From Phenylobacterium sp. (lineage in GTDB: Bacteria > Pseudomonadota > Alphaproteobacteria > Caulobacterales > Caulobacteraceae): a stretch of DNA of 64,000 bases. Where the stretch lies: the NCBI GenBank assembly GCA_020401865.1, contig JADCAS010000006.1, positions 62,001-126,000 on the forward strand. The letters are read 5' to 3'. The notes beneath the pieces were generated by a model. It saw only the letters and a list, made by a program, of their open reading frames with translations, was not told the origin of the DNA and ran no database searches. Shown one piece after another: positions 57,339-64,000 of this stretch; position 1 is the stretch's first letter; each line of letters begins with the position of its first letter. The position numbers and the translations under genes are program-made.

Positions 57339-60293
57339 CTAGAGGCTGCGCTTGACCTCTTCGATGGTGAAGCACTCGATGACGTCGCCTTCCTGGATGT
57401 CCTGGAAGCCCTGGAAGGCCATGCCGCACTCAACCCCGTTTCCGACCTCGGCCACTTCCTCCTTGAACCGCTTGAGGGTCTGCAGGACGCCCAGCTCGAG
57501 GACGACGATGTCGTTGCGCACGATCCGGACCCGAGCGCCGCGCCGGACCACCCCCTCGGTGACGCGGCAGCCGGCGACCTTGCCCACGCGGGTAATGTCG
57601 AAGACCTGCAGGACGCGGGCATTGCCGAGGAAGGTTTCCCTCTGTTCGGGCGCCAGCAGGCCGGACATGACGCCCTTCACGTCATCGAGCAGGTCATAGA
57701 TGATCGAATAGTAGCGGATTTCCACGCCCTCGCGCTCGGCCAGCTGGCGAGCCTGGCTGGTGGCCCGGACGTTGAAGCCCAGGATGGGCGCTCCCGAGCC
57801 CTTGGCCAGCATGACGTCGCTGTCGCTGATGGCGCCGGCGCCGGACAGGATGATCCGCGCCCGCACCTCGTCGGTGGCCAGCTTATCAAGGGACCCGACG
57901 ATCGCCTCCGCAGACCCCTGGACGTCGGCCTTGATGATGACCGGCATCTCCGAAATCTTCTTGTCCTGCATCTTGGCCATGAAGTCGGCCATGGACACGC
58001 CGCTGGCGATAGGGGCCCCGGCCTTCTCACGCTTGAGACGGATCCGGTACTCCGTCAGCTCCCGCGCGCGGGCCTCGGATTCAACCACGGCGAAGGCCTC
58101 GCCCGGAGAGGGGGCGCCGTCCAGACCAAGCACCTCTACCGGCTCGGCGGGCCCCGCCGAGGGAACCTGCTCGTCGCGCTCGTTCAACAGGGCGCGGACC
58201 CGGCCGAACTTGGCGCCCGCAACGACGATGTCGCCGCGCTTCAGAGTGCCCCGCTTGACCAGGACGGTCGAAACGGCGCCGCGGCCGCGGTCGATCTTGG
58301 ACTCGATCACCACGCCCTCGGCGGTTCTGTCCGGGTTGGCCTTCAGTTCAAGGACCTCGGCCTGCAGCAGGATGGCCTCGATCAGGTCGTTGAGACCGGT
58401 CTTCTTCAGGGCGGAGACCTCGATCACCTGGGTCTCGCCGCCCAGGCTTTCGGCGACGATCTCGTGCTGGAGCAGCTCGTTGATCACCCGGGTCGGGTTG
58501 GCGTCGGGCTTGTCCATCTTGTTGACGGCGACGATGATCGGCGTGTTCGCCGCCTTGGCGTGCTGGATGGCCTCGATGGTCTGAGGCATGACCCCGTCGT
58601 CCGCTGCGACCACGAGGACGACGATGTCGGTCACATCCGCGCCCCGGGCCCGCATGGCGGTAAAGGCCGCATGGCCGGGGGTGTCGAGGAAGGTCACCTT
58701 CTGGCCGTTGGGCAGCTTCACCTGATAGGCGCCGATGTGCTGGGTGATGCCGCCCTGTTCGCCGGCCGCCACGTCGGCCTGGCGAAGGGAGTCAAGCAGG
58801 GAGGTCTTGCCGTGGTCGACATGGCCCATGACGGCGACCACGGGTGCGCGGACCTCCATGTGCTCGTCCATGTCCTCGGCGCCGAGGAAGCCTTCCTCAA
58901 CGTCGGAATCCGAGACACGCTTGACCGTGTGCCCGAACTCGGTGGCGATGAGCTCCGCCGTATCGCTGTCGATCACGTCGTTGATCTTCACCATCATGCC
59001 CTGACGCATCAGGAACTTGATGACGTCCACGCCGCGGGTAGCCATCCGGTTGGACAGCTCGGCCACGGTGATCACGTCCGGGATCACCACCTCGCGGGAG
59101 ACCCGGGCCTGCTCCTGGACGCCGCCCTTGCGCTTCTCGCGCTCGCGCTCGCGGGCCCTGCGGACCGAGGCGAGGGAGCGCATCCGCTCGACGGCGCCCT
59201 CGTCGTCACCGGCGACGGCCTGGATGGTCAGTCGGCCTTCACGGCGCTGGGTGGCGCCCTTGGCGCGGCTGATGGGCTTGCTGGCCGCACCGGCGGCCTT
59301 GCGACGCGTATCCTCGTCGTCGTCCACCCGGCGGTCGAGGGTCTGGGAGCCGGGGCGGGGCGCCTGCCGCGCAGCGCGCTGAATCTCAGGGGTCGCCGGC
59401 GCGGTCGCAGGGGCCAGGCGCGGCGCGCGTGGTCCTCCCGGGCGCGCGCCGTCACGGGCGCCGGGCGCGGGCCGGGGGGCCAGGGCGGAATAGCGGACGG
59501 GCTCTGCGCCCGCGGTCGCGGGACGCGGCGGACGCGGCCCCCGGTCGCCGTCCCGGGGCGGCCCGCTGCGGTCACGCAGCGGCTGGTCGGCTCGCGGCGC
59601 GCGCTGGCCGAAGCTGGTGTTCTCGAAACGTCCGGCGGGCCGTTCGGGCCGGTAGGTGGTGGTCGTGGGCCGGTCGTCGCGGCGTTCGCGAGACGGCTCA
59701 TAGGTGCGCGTCTGGCCCGGCGCCGCGGCGCGCCCGGTCTCGACCTGCGGCCGGGGTGCGACCGGGGTCGGGGTCTGAGATGGGGCCGGGGCCGGGGCCG
59801 GGGCCGGGGCGGCGGCCTGGGCGGACGCCGCGGGCGCCTCCGGGGCGGCCGGAGGATGGGCGGCGGCTGCGTCAAGGGCGGCGGCGCGAGCTGCGGCCTC
59901 TGCCCGGGCTGCGGCTTCGGCCCTGGCCTCGGCGGCCTGTTGAGCCTGGTGTTCGCGGGCCAGTTCGATGGCCTTCTGGCGAGCCTTCAGCTCCTCGACC
60001 GACAGGCCGCCGTCGGAGGCGGAGGCTGGCGCAGCGGGCCGGATAGACCCGGCTGCGGGCGCCGGAGCGGTTGTGCGGCGCTCGGCAGGGGAGGGCGCGG
60101 CCAGATTTCCGGCCGCAGGACCGGCGGTGCGGGCGCGCTTGGTCTCGACCACCACCGTCTTCGAGCGGCCATGGCTGAAGCTCTGCTTCACCGTGCCAGC
60201 GCTGACCGATCCGGCGCCAAGGCGGGGCTTCAGGGTCAGGGGCTGGCGTCCGCCGGGGGCGGAGGGACGGCCGTTGTCTTTTTCGTCGCTCAT
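57339..60293 (-). CDS. infB: Translation initiation factor IF-2
   Basis: A 984-residue GTPase that brings initiator tRNA to the 30S subunit. The first 380 residues are a very long Ala/Pro/Arg-rich, low-complexity region with helical stretches ([20 protein letters not shown]), common in alphaproteobacteria. An IF2_N segment ([20 protein letters not shown]) follows near residue 412; the G domain has [16 protein letters not shown] near 490 and NKMDKPDAN; domains II to IV complete it. A long open frame on the other strand is only its mirror. Confidence 0.97.
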   Translation of the reverse strand: MSDEKDNGRPSAPGGRQPLTLKPRLGAGSVSAGTVKQSFSHGRSKTVVVETKRARTAGPAAGNLAAPSPAERRTTAPAPAAGSIRPAAPASASDGGLSVEELKARQKAIELAREHQAQQAAEARAEAAARAEAAARAAALDAAAAHPPAAPEAPAASAQAAAPAPAPAPAPSQTPTPVAPRPQVETGRAAAPGQTRTYEPSRERRDDRPTTTTYRPERPAGRFENTSFGQRAPRADQPLRDRSGPPRDGDRGPRPPRPATAGAEPVRYSALAPRPAPGARDGARPGGPRAPRLAPATAPATPEIQRAARQAPRPGSQTLDRRVDDDEDTRRKAAGAASKPISRAKGATQRREGRLTIQAVAGDDEGAVERMRSLASVRRAREREREKRKGGVQEQARVSREVVIPDVITVAELSNRMATRGVDVIKFLMRQGMMVKINDVIDSDTAELIATEFGHTVKRVSDSDVEEGFLGAEDMDEHMEVRAPVVAVMGHVDHGKTSLLDSLRQADVAAGEQGGITQHIGAYQVKLPNGQKVTFLDTPGHAAFTAMRARGADVTDIVVLVVAADDGVMPQTIEAIQHAKAANTPIIVAVNKMDKPDANPTRVINELLQHEIVAESLGGETQVIEVSALKKTGLNDLIEAILLQAEVLELKANPDRTAEGVVIESKIDRGRGAVSTVLVKRGTLKRGDIVVAGAKFGRVRALLNERDEQVPSAGPAEPVEVLGLDGAPSPGEAFAVVESEARARELTEYRIRLKREKAGAPIASGVSMADFMAKMQDKKISEMPVIIKADVQGSAEAIVGSLDKLATDEVRARIILSGAGAISDSDVMLAKGSGAPILGFNVRATSQARQLAEREGVEIRYYSIIYDLLDDVKGVMSGLLAPEQRETFLGNARVLQVFDITRVGKVAGCRVTEGVVRRGARVRIVRNDIVVLELGVLQTLKRFKEEVAEVGNGVECGMAFQGFQDIQEGDVIECFTIEEVKRSL

Positions 60294-60368
60294 GCGCTCG
60301 CTTTACATCCGGCCGGACGGGTCCGGCCCACTTCACAATCCCAATGCCTTAGGCCGGGCCCGGCCCCC

Positions 60369-61022
60369 TCACGTCGGCGGCGTCGCCTCGATCCAGGAGT
60401 CCGGAACCAGGGGCCGGAAGCCGGAAAGCCGCTGGACATCCCATGTCCAGCGGTCGGAGCCCCGTCCCGCAAGGAAGGCGCTGTGTATCACATTCTCTCC
60501 CCCCAAGGCCAAACTCAATTCTTCTCCCGTCCAGAGGCCCGCCAGGCCAGGAGTGGGGGACGCCTTGCGGGCGGCCCCGAGGATCTTTCGGCGGCCATCC
60601 ACGGCGCCGTCCAGGGCCTCGATGAGCCAGGCCGCCCGACCGCCCGAGAGCGCCGCGAGGACCTTTTCGAAGCCGAACACCAGCTCCCCCGCCCGCCGGG
60701 CCAGGCCCAGGCCCTCGAGCAAGCGACGCAGGAGCAGACGCTCGACCTGGTCGGCCAGATCGGGGTCGGCCCTGAGGGCCGCCCGCGCCGCCCGGCTGAA
60801 CAGCCCCCGACGGGCGGCGGTCTCCACTGAGGACCGGTCCGCAGCGACCCAGAGGCCCCGGCCGGGGAGCCGTCCGGCCAGGTCCGGAATGACCCATCCG
60901 TCCGGCCCTGCGACGAAGCGGATCATCGTCTCTCGCGGGCGCACCTCCCCGGACACCAGGTCCCGGCTTTCGCGGGAGGCCTCGGCGTGGGTCCTGGGCG
61001 TCCTGGGCGCGGCGGCGGTCAC
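60369..61022 (-). CDS. YlxR-type RNA-binding protein (DUF448) with L7Ae-like domain
   Basis: A 217-residue protein with an N-terminal YlxR domain (RPRETMIRFVAGPDGWVIPD, LPGRGLWVAADRSS) and a C-terminal L7Ae/S12e-like region (LGLARRAGELVFGFEKVL). The YlxR fold binds RNA and has been linked to RNase P in Bacillus; here the fusion is typical of alphaproteobacteria. The start is a GTG 7 bases after nusA. It lies between nusA and infB as in most bacteria. Confidence 0.9.
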   Translation of the reverse strand: MTAAAPRTPRTHAEASRESRDLVSGEVRPRETMIRFVAGPDGWVIPDLAGRLPGRGLWVAADRSSVETAARRGLFSRAARAALRADPDLADQVERLLLRRLLEGLGLARRAGELVFGFEKVLAALSGGRAAWLIEALDGAVDGRRKILGAARKASPTPGLAGLWTGEELSLALGGENVIHSAFLAGRGSDRWTWDVQRLSGFRPLVPDSWIEATPPT

Positions 61023-61029
61023 TCCGGCG

Positions 61030-62700
61030 TCAGGCCTCCCGGGCGCCCGGTTGGCCGAAGACGATGTCTTCCTCGCTCAGCTCGGCCTCGATCTCCTCCT
61101 CCACCGCTTCCGGCGGCGCCTCGATCCAGCCCATGGCGATGCGGGCGCGCAGGATCAGGGCCTCGGCGTCTGCGGCGTCCAGGCCAAAGGACTCCAGGAC
61201 GCCGGGCTCGCGCACGCGCTCTCCGTTGCGGGTCTCGTACCAGCCGCGGAGATCGTCCGGCACCAGGCCGGCCAGATCCTCGACCGACTTCACCTCACCC
61301 TCGCCGAGGGCGACGGCCACAGGCAGGGTCACGCCCTCGATCTCCAGGAGGCCGTCCTCGACGCCCAGCTCACGGCGTCGGGCGTCCAGCTCGGCGGCCT
61401 CGCGCTCCAGGTGGTCGCGCGCCCGGGCCTGGATCTCCTCGGCGGTGTCTTCGTCAAAGCCCTCGATGGCGGCCACTTCGGACGAGTCCACATAGGCGAC
61501 GTCCTCGACGGTGGCGAAACCTTCGGTGACCAGCAGCTGGGCGATGACCTCATCCACGTCCAGGGCCTCCTGGAACAGGGCGGTGCGCTCGGCGAACTCG
61601 CGCTGGCGGCGCTCGCTCTCCTGGCTCTCGGTCATGATGTCGATCTGCCATCCCGTCAGCTGCGAGGCCAGGCGGACATTCTGCCCGCGCCGGCCGATAG
61701 CCAAAGACAGCTGCTCGTCCGGCACCACCACCTCGACCCGCTCGTCCTCTTCATCCATCACCACCTTGGACACCTCGGCGGGCGCCAGGGCGTTGACGAT
61801 GAAGGTGGCTTCGTCCGGGCTCCACTGGATGATGTCGATCTTCTCGCCCTGCAGCTCGGCCACCACGGCCTGGACCCGGCTTCCGCGCATGCCCACGCAG
61901 GCGCCGACGGGGTCGATGGAGCTGTCATTGGAGATCACGGCCATCTTGGCCCGGCTGCCCGGGTCGCGGGCGACGGCGCGGATCTCGATGACCCCGTCGT
62001 AGACTTCCGGCACTTCCTGGGCGAAGAGCTTGGCCATGAAGCCGCCGTGGGCCCGGCTCAGCAGAATCTGCGGACCCTTCGCCTCCCGGCGAACGTCGTA
62101 GATGTAACAGCGGATCCGGTCGCCGATGTTGAAGTTTTCGCGGGGGATGGACTGATCCCGCCGCATGATGCCTTCGCCGCGACCCAGGTCGACCACGGTG
62201 TTGCCGTACTCCACCCGCTTGACCACCCCGTTGATGACTTCGCCGACCCGGTCCTTGAACTCCTCATACTGTCGCTCACGCTCGGCCTCACGGACCTTCC
62301 CGGTCACCACCTGGCGGGCCATCTGGGTCTGGACCCGGCCGAACTCGAAGGGCGGAAGAACTTCCTCGTACGTCTTGCCGACAAAGGCCTCGGGATCGTC
62401 CCGCAGGGCCTCCGACAGCCGGCGGATGCCGACGGGCTCGACGGGAAGGCCATCCTCGTCGGTGAAGGTCTCATCGTCCGGGATGACGCGGATAACCCGC
62501 TTGAGGGTCGTCTCTCCCGTCTTGGGGTCGATCCGCACCCGGATGTCATGCTCGGCCCCGTAGCGGGCCCGGGCCCCCTTCTGGATGGCCTCCTCGATGG
62601 CTGCGATGACCACTTCGCGGTCGATGGATTTCTCGCGCGCCACGGCGTCTGCGATCTGCAGCAGCTCAAGCCGGTTTGCGGCGATCCCTGTCGGGCTCAT
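61030..62700 (-). CDS. nusA: Transcription termination/antitermination protein NusA
   Basis: A 556-residue RNA polymerase-binding factor. NusA N-terminal domain (about 1-130), S1 domain ([20 protein letters not shown] then [19 protein letters not shown]), two KH domains ([35 protein letters not shown]) and two C-terminal acidic helix-hairpin-helix repeats follow. Its ATG overlaps the rimP stop (ATGA). NusA may control its own leader terminator, found at 63297-63326. Confidence 0.97.
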   Translation of the reverse strand: MSPTGIAANRLELLQIADAVAREKSIDREVVIAAIEEAIQKGARARYGAEHDIRVRIDPKTGETTLKRVIRVIPDDETFTDEDGLPVEPVGIRRLSEALRDDPEAFVGKTYEEVLPPFEFGRVQTQMARQVVTGKVREAERERQYEEFKDRVGEVINGVVKRVEYGNTVVDLGRGEGIMRRDQSIPRENFNIGDRIRCYIYDVRREAKGPQILLSRAHGGFMAKLFAQEVPEVYDGVIEIRAVARDPGSRAKMAVISNDSSIDPVGACVGMRGSRVQAVVAELQGEKIDIIQWSPDEATFIVNALAPAEVSKVVMDEEDERVEVVVPDEQLSLAIGRRGQNVRLASQLTGWQIDIMTESQESERRQREFAERTALFQEALDVDEVIAQLLVTEGFATVEDVAYVDSSEVAAIEGFDEDTAEEIQARARDHLEREAAELDARRRELGVEDGLLEIEGVTLPVAVALGEGEVKSVEDLAGLVPDDLRGWYETRNGERVREPGVLESFGLDAADAEALILRARIAMGWIEAPPEAVEEEIEAELSEEDIVFGQPGAREA

Positions 62701-63254
62701 GGAAGGTCCTCCTGGTCGGAATCGGAAGGGGAACCGCCGGCCAGTCGCCGGGCGCGCTCTTGGGCGCCCCGCTCCATGAGCCGGTCGGTCAGGATCAGTT
62801 TCGCCTCTGTGATCCAGGCGAAGGGAACGAGGGCGGTCTCGGCCTCACCCTCGAGGTTGATGGCGACCTGGTCACCCTCGACGCCGGCCAGCTCCCCGCG
62901 GAAGCGCTTGCGCCCCTCGGCCATGCGGTCCAGCTCGAGGCGCGCCTCGTGGCCCTCAAAGGTCTCAAAGTCCTTCAGGCGGGTCAGGGGGCGGTCGACC
63001 CCGGGGGTGGAGACTTCCAGCGTGTACTCTCCGGAAAGGGGGTCGGCGGCGTCCAGCACTTCGGACAGGGCCCGCGACAGCCGGGCGCAGTCCTCGACGT
63101 TCATTTCGCCTTCCGGGGTCTCGGCCATGATCTGCAACCGGCGGGCATGGTCGCCGCCCATCAGCCTCAGGCGCACGATCTCGTAGCCCGCGGCCTCCGC
63201 CACCGGGTCGAGAAGCTCCAGGAGTCGGGCGTCCTCCGCCGTCCTGCTGCGCAT
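62697..63254 (-). CDS. rimP: Ribosome maturation factor RimP
   Basis: A 185-residue protein that helps 30S assembly. The N-terminal domain has [40 protein letters not shown] and [20 protein letters not shown] are family signatures. The ATG at 63254 gives the usual length; the frame upstream is leader sequence. It opens the rimP-nusA-ylxR-infB operon. Confidence 0.95.
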   Translation of the reverse strand: MRSRTAEDARLLELLDPVAEAAGYEIVRLRLMGGDHARRLQIMAETPEGEMNVEDCARLSRALSEVLDAADPLSGEYTLEVSTPGVDRPLTRLKDFETFEGHEARLELDRMAEGRKRFRGELAGVEGDQVAINLEGEAETALVPFAWITEAKLILTDRLMERGAQERARRLAGGSPSDSDQEDLP

Positions 63255-63296
63255 TCGGTCTCTCCGCGCCCGGTCCGGGCGCCCCTCGGGTCCAAC

Positions 63297-63326
63297 AAAA
63301 AAGCGGCCGGGCCGCAGCCCGCCGCT
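63297..63326 (-). terminator. Leader terminator (attenuator candidate) of the rimP-nusA-infB operon
   Basis: On the minus strand AGCGGCGGGC, a TGCG loop and GCCCGGCCGCT form a 10-bp stem with one bulged base, followed by six T (63302-63297). It lies between the promoter (63365-63393) and the rimP start (63254), inside the untranslated leader. A full intrinsic terminator here would end most transcripts unless it is read through. Confidence 0.7.
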
Positions 63327-63338
63327 CGCAGACGTCAT

Positions 63339-63360
63339 CCAACGTCACAAACGATGTTGG
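63339..63360 (-). promoter_or_regulatory. 5' hairpin of the rimP leader RNA
   Basis: An 8-bp stem (CCAACGTC at 63339-63346 with GATGTTGG at 63353-63360, one G-U pair) and a 6-base loop lie at the predicted transcription start. It is the first structure of the leader RNA, ahead of the terminator hairpin, and could compete with alternative folds of the GACGTC bases between them. Confidence 0.45.
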
Positions 63361-63364
63361 AAGG

Positions 63365-63393
63365 CTTATAGAACAGACGGCGGCGCCTGTCAG
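63365..63393 (-). promoter_or_regulatory. Sigma70-type promoter of the rimP-nusA-infB operon
   Basis: On the minus strand CTGACA (63393-63388; five of six), a 17-base spacer, and TATAAG (63370-63365; five of six). The start site is near 63358, about 104 bases before rimP. It is the best promoter match I saw in the window. Confidence 0.75.
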
Positions 63394-63464
63394 CCCCTTC
63401 CGCCCGGGGCTCCTTTGCGCCATAGGAGCCGCCGGCCGGACATGGCCCGGCCCAGGAGATCAAC

Positions 63465-64000
63465 ATGGATATTTCCCGGATCCCCGTCGGGGTGAACCCG
63501 CCCTACGACGTCAACGCCCTGATCGAGATCCCGCAGGGCGGAGCGCCCGTGAAGTACGAGCTCGACAAGGCCTCGGGCGCCATGTTCGTCGACCGGTTCC
63601 TGCATACGGCCATGTTCTATCCCGGAAACTACGGTTTCATCCCCCACACCCTGTCGGGGGATGGCGATCCCATCGACATCCTGGTGGTCGGCCCCACCCC
63701 CGTGGCCACCGGGGCCATCATCCGCTGCCGGCCCATCGGATGCCTGATCATGGTCGACGAGGCGGGGGAGGACGAGAAGGTCCTGGCCGTGCCGGTGGAC
63801 AAGCTCCACCCCTATTACGCCGGCATCGACTCCTGGCGGGCCCTGCCCTCCATCCTCACCGAGCAGATCGGCCACTTCTTCTCTCACTACAAGGACCTGG
63901 AGAAGGGCAAGATGTCCGAGGTCGGGCGCTGGGCGGATCCGGAGGAAACCGGCGACCTGATCCGTCAGGCCATCGAGCGGGGACGTCAGGCCGGCGTCTG
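63465..64000 (+). CDS. ppa: Inorganic pyrophosphatase (3' partial)
   Basis: The first 178 codons of a soluble family I pyrophosphatase, cut by the window end within its last codons. It begins MDISRIPVGVNPPYDVNALI, and has YELDKASGAMFVDRFL, YPGNYGFIPHTLSGDGDPID with the metal-binding Asp residues, and DEKVLAVPVDK. It removes PPi from biosynthetic reactions. AGGAGA precedes the ATG. It is divergent from rimP. Confidence 0.96.
   Translation, partial: MDISRIPVGVNPPYDVNALIEIPQGGAPVKYELDKASGAMFVDRFLHTAMFYPGNYGFIPHTLSGDGDPIDILVVGPTPVATGAIIRCRPIGCLIMVDEAGEDEKVLAVPVDKLHPYYAGIDSWRALPSILTEQIGHFFSHYKDLEKGKMSEVGRWADPEETGDLIRQAIERGRQAGV

Noticed and set aside
57054..60830. A 1258-codon open frame on the plus strand, opposite infB
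   Set aside because: It is the mirror of infB in high-GC DNA: low-complexity His/Gly/Asp-rich translation, no recognisable domain, no start signal. The same holds for the 1072-codon plus frame at 59968-63186 opposite ylxR/nusA.

Overview
This window is a roughly 70% GC chromosomal segment from an alphaproteobacterium, most probably a member of the Caulobacteraceae (Caulobacter/Phenylobacterium type). The evidence is the order dut-coaBC-ubiB-ubiE-mutM-enoyl-CoA hydratase-rpsT-dnaA, a DnaA protein with the Walker A form GPYGFGKT behind a leader of about 150 bases with GANTC sites, the tsaB-rimI-fur-miaB-phoH-ybeY-corC-lnt-metK-trmB chain, and lineage-typical families (CC0125/CC1285-type lipoprotein, DUF6481, DUF6065). 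The assignment rests on gene order and remembered families, not on a database search. Both ends cut genes: a UbiH-type hydroxylase lacks its 5' end and ppa lacks its last codons.

Layout. 1-4.2 kb: UbiH-type hydroxylase, Trm112-like protein, Lon-substrate-binding-domain protein, CnoX-type thioredoxin/TPR chaperone, ProX-type tRNA editing protein, a DUF6065 protein and tRNA-Gly(GCC). 4.3-9.8 kb: an accessory region of lower GC. A 3.7 kb cargo lies between two almost identical copies of the 3' part of a DUF6481 gene and carries two modules: a convergent, overlapping sce7726-like PD-(D/E)XK protein and T4-beta-family protein, and a translationally coupled DUF6932 nucleotidyltransferase-like protein and XRE-ImmA/IrrE metalloprotease. 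A frameshifted TetR remnant cut at the repeat edge and a vapBC toxin-antitoxin pair follow. 9.9-20 kb: SAM methyltransferase, an alkylsulfatase-like protein with altered metal ligands, small enzymes and lipoproteins, argG with a divergent Lrp-type regulator, kup and nfuA.

20-29 kb: a tightly packed operon for tRNA modification (tsaB, rimI, miaB, trmB), iron control (fur), ribosome maturation (ybeY), the envelope (corC-like, lnt) and SAM synthesis (metK). metK seems to have its own internal promoter with an AT-rich 16-bp palindrome. 29-41 kb: trypsin-like protease, DUF350, rlmN, a quinone-reductase/SDR/EamA operon, a 105-bp inverted-repeat intergenic element, YkvA, a type-2 HADH-like SDR with a strong terminator, a HerA-like ATPase, an AI-2E family permease, maeB and dapB.

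41-51 kb: coenzyme A, dUTP and ubiquinone genes, mutM, rpsT and dnaA. Between coaBC and a divergent lipoprotein gene lies a match to the alphaproteobacterial LexA box; the lipoprotein ends in a domain that resembles those of secreted toxins. 51-64 kb: the translation/RNA-decay block on the minus strand (rimP-nusA-ylxR-infB, two unrelated genes, rbfA-truB-rpsO, then pnp). The rimP promoter is followed by an intrinsic terminator inside the leader, which suggests attenuation of the operon, and the pnp leader can form a long hairpin. ppa diverges from rimP at the right edge.
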